A stretch of 64,000 nucleotides of DNA. Origin: Corticicoccus populi (GTDB lineage: Bacteria > Bacillota > Bacilli > Staphylococcales > Salinicoccaceae). Position numbers and translations under genes: made by a program. Below the pieces are notes generated by a model. It was not told the DNA's origin. It saw only the letters and a list, made by a program, of their open reading frames with translations, and searched no databases. Below are positions 61,601 through 64,000 of the stretch, piece by piece (position 1 is the stretch's first letter; the number at the start of each line of letters is the position of its first letter). Location of the stretch: the NCBI RefSeq assembly GCF_042686195.1, contig NZ_JBHUOQ010000001.1, forward strand, positions 930,001-994,000, given 5' to 3'.

Positions 61601-62821
61601 CTAGTTCTCCTCCCCATCATCTTCTGAACTTTCATCTGATGCTTCTTCATCAGCAGACTCATCTGCCTCTTCATCAGAACCGTCAGAATTTCTTGATTCT
61701 CTAAGCGCTTCAGCATCTCCTGAACCCTCTTCAACAGTAAGGTCCATTACATAAGATGCCACGGCTTCAATTTCTTCATCCGTTAAATCATACTGTCCTG
61801 TCATATGGTTCCCAGGCTTATGACTCTCTGGATCTCTAATCCAATCTTCTAAGTTTTCTTGATTATGCTCCATAAAGCCGGCAATTAAATCACGGTCTCC
61901 AAAGTTTGTTAAGTTTGGTCCGACTGCTCCGGCACCTGTAGGTGTTACCGCATGACAACCGATACATGAATTATTGAAGATTTCCTGACCCTGGTCCGCA
62001 TCAGCAGTTGAAGATTCTTCTGCTTCCTCGCCCGCTTCTTCATCAGCACTTTCGTCTGAGACATTTTTCATGTCTGCAAGCCACTGATCATATTCATCTT
62101 CCGGCAGAGCTTTAACTTTAAAGTCCATCAATGCATGGGACGGTCCGCAAAGTTCAGCACACTTACCATAGAACAGACGATTTGAATCTTCCGCCTTATC
62201 ATCATCAAAGATTAAGTAGAAGCTGTTGATACCGTCAATATTCGTATCCAGCTTACCACCGGCCGCTGGAACCCAGAATGAGTGTTTTACATCTGCACCC
62301 TGTAAGTTAAAGTAAACTCTTCTGTCTGTTGGTACAACGAGCTCCTGGGAAGTAACTACTTCTTCATTAGGATACTCAAATTCCCACCAGTACTGGTATG
62401 CTCTTACATTTACTGTTGTTACATTCGGGTTTACCGCGCCTTCATCATTTTCCATAGCACTTGTATCCGCCTGCTTAAATGTTAAGTATACAGTAGGTAC
62501 TGCCAAAATAAGTAATAAGATAATTGGAATGGATGTCCATATAATCTCTAATGTGTGATTCGAAGCAACGTCTTTAGGCTGAAAATGTTCACCCTTCACA
62601 CTTCTGCGGCTTTTAGCAACCGCGATAACAAATATAAAAGTTACTACTACTACTACGACCAGCATAATTACGATAGACAAAAGCATTAAGTTAAACTGCT
62701 CTTGACCGACTTCACCAGCTGGTTTCAATGTGCTCAGGTGATTCTTGCCGCACCCGGAAAGAAAAACCATGAGGAAGGAAATTAAACCGACCCATTTAGC
62801 ACTCATCCAACGATTTTTCAT
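61601..62821 (-). CDS. ctaC: Cytochrome c oxidase subunit II with fused cytochrome c (caa3)
   Basis: 406 aa lipoprotein. Lipobox LSGC (Cys24), two membrane helices (about 42-70 and 92-113), the CuA domain with ligands His180, Cys221, Glu223, Cys225, His229 and Met232, an acidic linker (about 255-276), a covalent-heme cytochrome c domain with CIGCH (Cys286-His290) and Met340 as the likely axial ligand, and an unusually acidic tail (366-406, almost only Asp/Glu/Ser). This fused form defines a caa3 oxidase that takes electrons from cytochrome c. Confidence 0.95.
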   Translation of the reverse strand: MKNRWMSAKWVGLISFLMVFLSGCGKNHLSTLKPAGEVGQEQFNLMLLSIVIMLVVVVVVTFIFVIAVAKSRRSVKGEHFQPKDVASNHTLEIIWTSIPIILLLILAVPTVYLTFKQADTSAMENDEGAVNPNVTTVNVRAYQYWWEFEYPNEEVVTSQELVVPTDRRVYFNLQGADVKHSFWVPAAGGKLDTNIDGINSFYLIFDDDKAEDSNRLFYGKCAELCGPSHALMDFKVKALPEDEYDQWLADMKNVSDESADEEAGEEAEESSTADADQGQEIFNNSCIGCHAVTPTGAGAVGPNLTNFGDRDLIAGFMEHNQENLEDWIRDPESHKPGNHMTGQYDLTDEEIEAVASYVMDLTVEEGSGDAEALRESRNSDGSDEEADESADEEASDESSEDDGEEN

Positions 62822-62851
62822 ACTTTTCAGACCCCTCTTTCATTCTTTACT

Positions 62852-63772
62852 TTATATATTCACTAATAAGCCGGCAATGATAATCATTACAAAGAAAATA
62901 ATAATGTAATTAAGTGAAAAGACAAATACCCGACCGGCATAGCGGTTATAGTCTTTAACTGGTTTGAACTGGTTCAATCCGATAAACAGCCATGCTGCAT
63001 TCAGTATCACTGCTAAAGCAACAAACCAAGTTCCAAGTTCAACCATTAATACTGGTGTGAACAAAAGAAGTGTCAACCAGAGAACAATTGATTTTTTAGT
63101 TCTCAAATTTCCTTTGACTGACGGCAGCATTGGTATACCTGCTGTTTTATACTCTTCGCTTCTTTTAATCGCAAGACCATAAAAATGAGGCATCTGCCAA
63201 ATGAACATTACGATAAACATCGCCCATGCAATTGAATGTAAGTTCGGGTCTATTACTGCCCAGCCGATTAACGGCGGCATTGCACCCGGGATTGCACCAA
63301 TCACTGTGTTCGAAACTAAATGTCTTTTGGCAAAAATTGAATATACTACTGCATATCCAAATGCTGCAATCAAACCAAGCGTTCCAGCTGTCGAATTAAT
63401 TAAGAATAATAGTATCTCACCAATAATCAGCATGCTGAATCCGATGAACAATATGTCTCTGCCTTTAAAAGTGCCATCGATACTCGGTCTGTTTTGTTTG
63501 GATTCCATCAGTTTGTCAATGTCTCTGTCGTAAAAGTTATTAAGCGCACCTACACCGCCGATAACCAAGGCAGTGCCTGCAGTCATCAGTAACAGAACCG
63601 GTACATTTTGAAAAAATGACAACTGGTAATACATTACCGCCAAAAATCCTGCTGCAAATGCCGGAATAAGATTTGATTTTATAATTCCATCTTTAACAAG
63701 CGTCTTTACAGCCTTGAAAGTAACAGCTCTTTTTTCAATATGTACCTGTTCAGTATATAAGTCTCTTTGCAT
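62852..63772 (-). CDS. ctaB: Protoheme IX farnesyltransferase (heme O synthase)
   Basis: 306 aa UbiA-family membrane enzyme; nine helices. The Asp-rich site NNFYDRDIDKLM and the second loop around LAIKRSEEYKTAG are visible. Adds the farnesyl group to heme B, giving heme O for heme A. ATG 63772 has GGGGG 7 bp upstream; an ATG ten codons earlier precedes that site. First gene of ctaB-C-D-E-F. The heme A synthase gene ctaA would be expected divergently just outside the window. Confidence 0.94.
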   Translation of the reverse strand: MQRDLYTEQVHIEKRAVTFKAVKTLVKDGIIKSNLIPAFAAGFLAVMYYQLSFFQNVPVLLLMTAGTALVIGGVGALNNFYDRDIDKLMESKQNRPSIDGTFKGRDILFIGFSMLIIGEILLFLINSTAGTLGLIAAFGYAVVYSIFAKRHLVSNTVIGAIPGAMPPLIGWAVIDPNLHSIAWAMFIVMFIWQMPHFYGLAIKRSEEYKTAGIPMLPSVKGNLRTKKSIVLWLTLLLFTPVLMVELGTWFVALAVILNAAWLFIGLNQFKPVKDYNRYAGRVFVFSLNYIIIFFVMIIIAGLLVNI

Positions 63773-63848
63773 CCATACGCCCCCTTTCATACACAAAAAC
63801 AATTACTTCTTATAATAAATTAAAAAAGACACATTTACTATAATTTTC

Positions 63849-63866
63849 TGCAACAAAATTGTTACA
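63849..63866. repeat. Dyad element upstream of ctaB
   Basis: TGCAACAA-AA-TTGTTACA: eight-base arms with one mismatch, about 80 bp before the ctaB start. Candidate regulator site or part of the leader; not a clear match to the Rex consensus TTGTGAA-N4-TTCACAA. Confidence 0.4.
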
Positions 63867-63873
63867 TTTTATA

Positions 63874-63895
63874 TTGTTCAAGAATTGTTCAAGAA
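63874..63895. repeat. Perfect tandem 11-bp repeat upstream of ctaB
   Basis: TTGTTCAAGAA occurs twice head to tail (63874-63884 and 63885-63895). An 11-bp period places both copies on nearly the same face of the helix, as expected for cooperative binding of a response regulator such as ResD/SrrA. The rest of 63896-64000 shows no gene and no convincing promoter. Confidence 0.65.
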
Positions 63896-64000
63896 TATGT
63901 CACTTAGACATCAGCAGACACCGACAAACTGCTCTATACTTTGGATATAGTTGTTTCACATCTTGATTTTACCATATTTTTCAGAATTGTTAAGGGTATT

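Noticed and set aside
63849..63866. Rex-binding site upstream of ctaB
   Set aside because: The dyad does not contain the TTGTGAA half-site needed for a Rex assignment.
1..64000. tRNA or rRNA genes, insertion sequences, prophage genes or a CRISPR array
   Set aside because: No cloverleaf, transposase, integrase, phage gene or regularly spaced repeat series was seen; intergenic gaps are short and accounted for.

Overview
The window is a chromosomal segment of a low-GC Gram-positive coccus of the family Staphylococcaceae, most likely Jeotgalicoccus or a close relative such as Salinicoccus. Three things point there. Gene order follows the Bacillus/Staphylococcus core chromosome. A cytochrome P450 closely resembles OleT (CYP152L1) of Jeotgalicoccus as I remember it. 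There is also a caa3-type cytochrome c oxidase operon, which Staphylococcus aureus lacks. Almost everything is on the minus strand, so biological order runs from right to left.

Layout, left to right. (1) 1-13704: rpe (cut by the window edge), rsgA, prpC/prkC, rlmN, rsmB, fmt, priA, coaBC, rpoZ, gmk. This is a translation/housekeeping string with start/stop overlaps. It is interrupted between prkC and rsgA by a small rhodanese gene (+) and the OleT-like P450 (-), which meet at one bidirectional terminator. (2) 13872-15566: rqcH (+). (3) 15658-25868: the complete pyrimidine operon pyrR-B-C-carA-carB-K-D-F-E behind one promoter and a PyrR attenuator. No pyrP permease gene and no second attenuator are present. 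(4) 25901-30324: ileS-lspA-rluD under an isoleucine T-box leader. (5) 30380-44943: the division and cell-wall cluster mraZ-rsmH-ftsL-pbp1-mraY-murD-divIB-ftsA-ftsZ, then pgeF-ylmE-sepF-ylmG and ylmH. A GT2-GtrA glycosyltransferase fusion stands where divIVA is usually found. (6) 45023-50895: bshC, ylbP, rpmF/yceD, tmcAL, coaD, rsmD, a small unknown gene and ylbG. (7) 50896-56137: an accessory block inserted between ylbG and ylbF. It holds a membrane-anchored glycerophosphodiesterase (+) and a four-gene operon: a lipoprotein with two DUF4822-like repeats, a histidine kinase, an OmpR-type regulator and an ankyrin-repeat lipoprotein. (8) 56138-64000: ylbF, yugN, ctaM, ctaG and the cytochrome c oxidase operon ctaB-C-D-E-F, with part of the regulatory region upstream of ctaB.

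How it fits together: the left part makes and maintains ribosomes and tRNA and senses the wall (the PASTA kinase/phosphatase pair). The middle makes pyrimidines and builds the septum. The right part builds the terminal oxidase. The additions that are not core are the fatty-acid P450, the glycosyltransferase in the divIVA slot, and the lipoprotein/two-component/ankyrin operon. No tRNA, rRNA, insertion sequence, prophage or CRISPR array was seen. Gene-free stretches approaching 300 bases are the pyrR leader (25638-25940) and the ileS leader (30079-30379), both described below.
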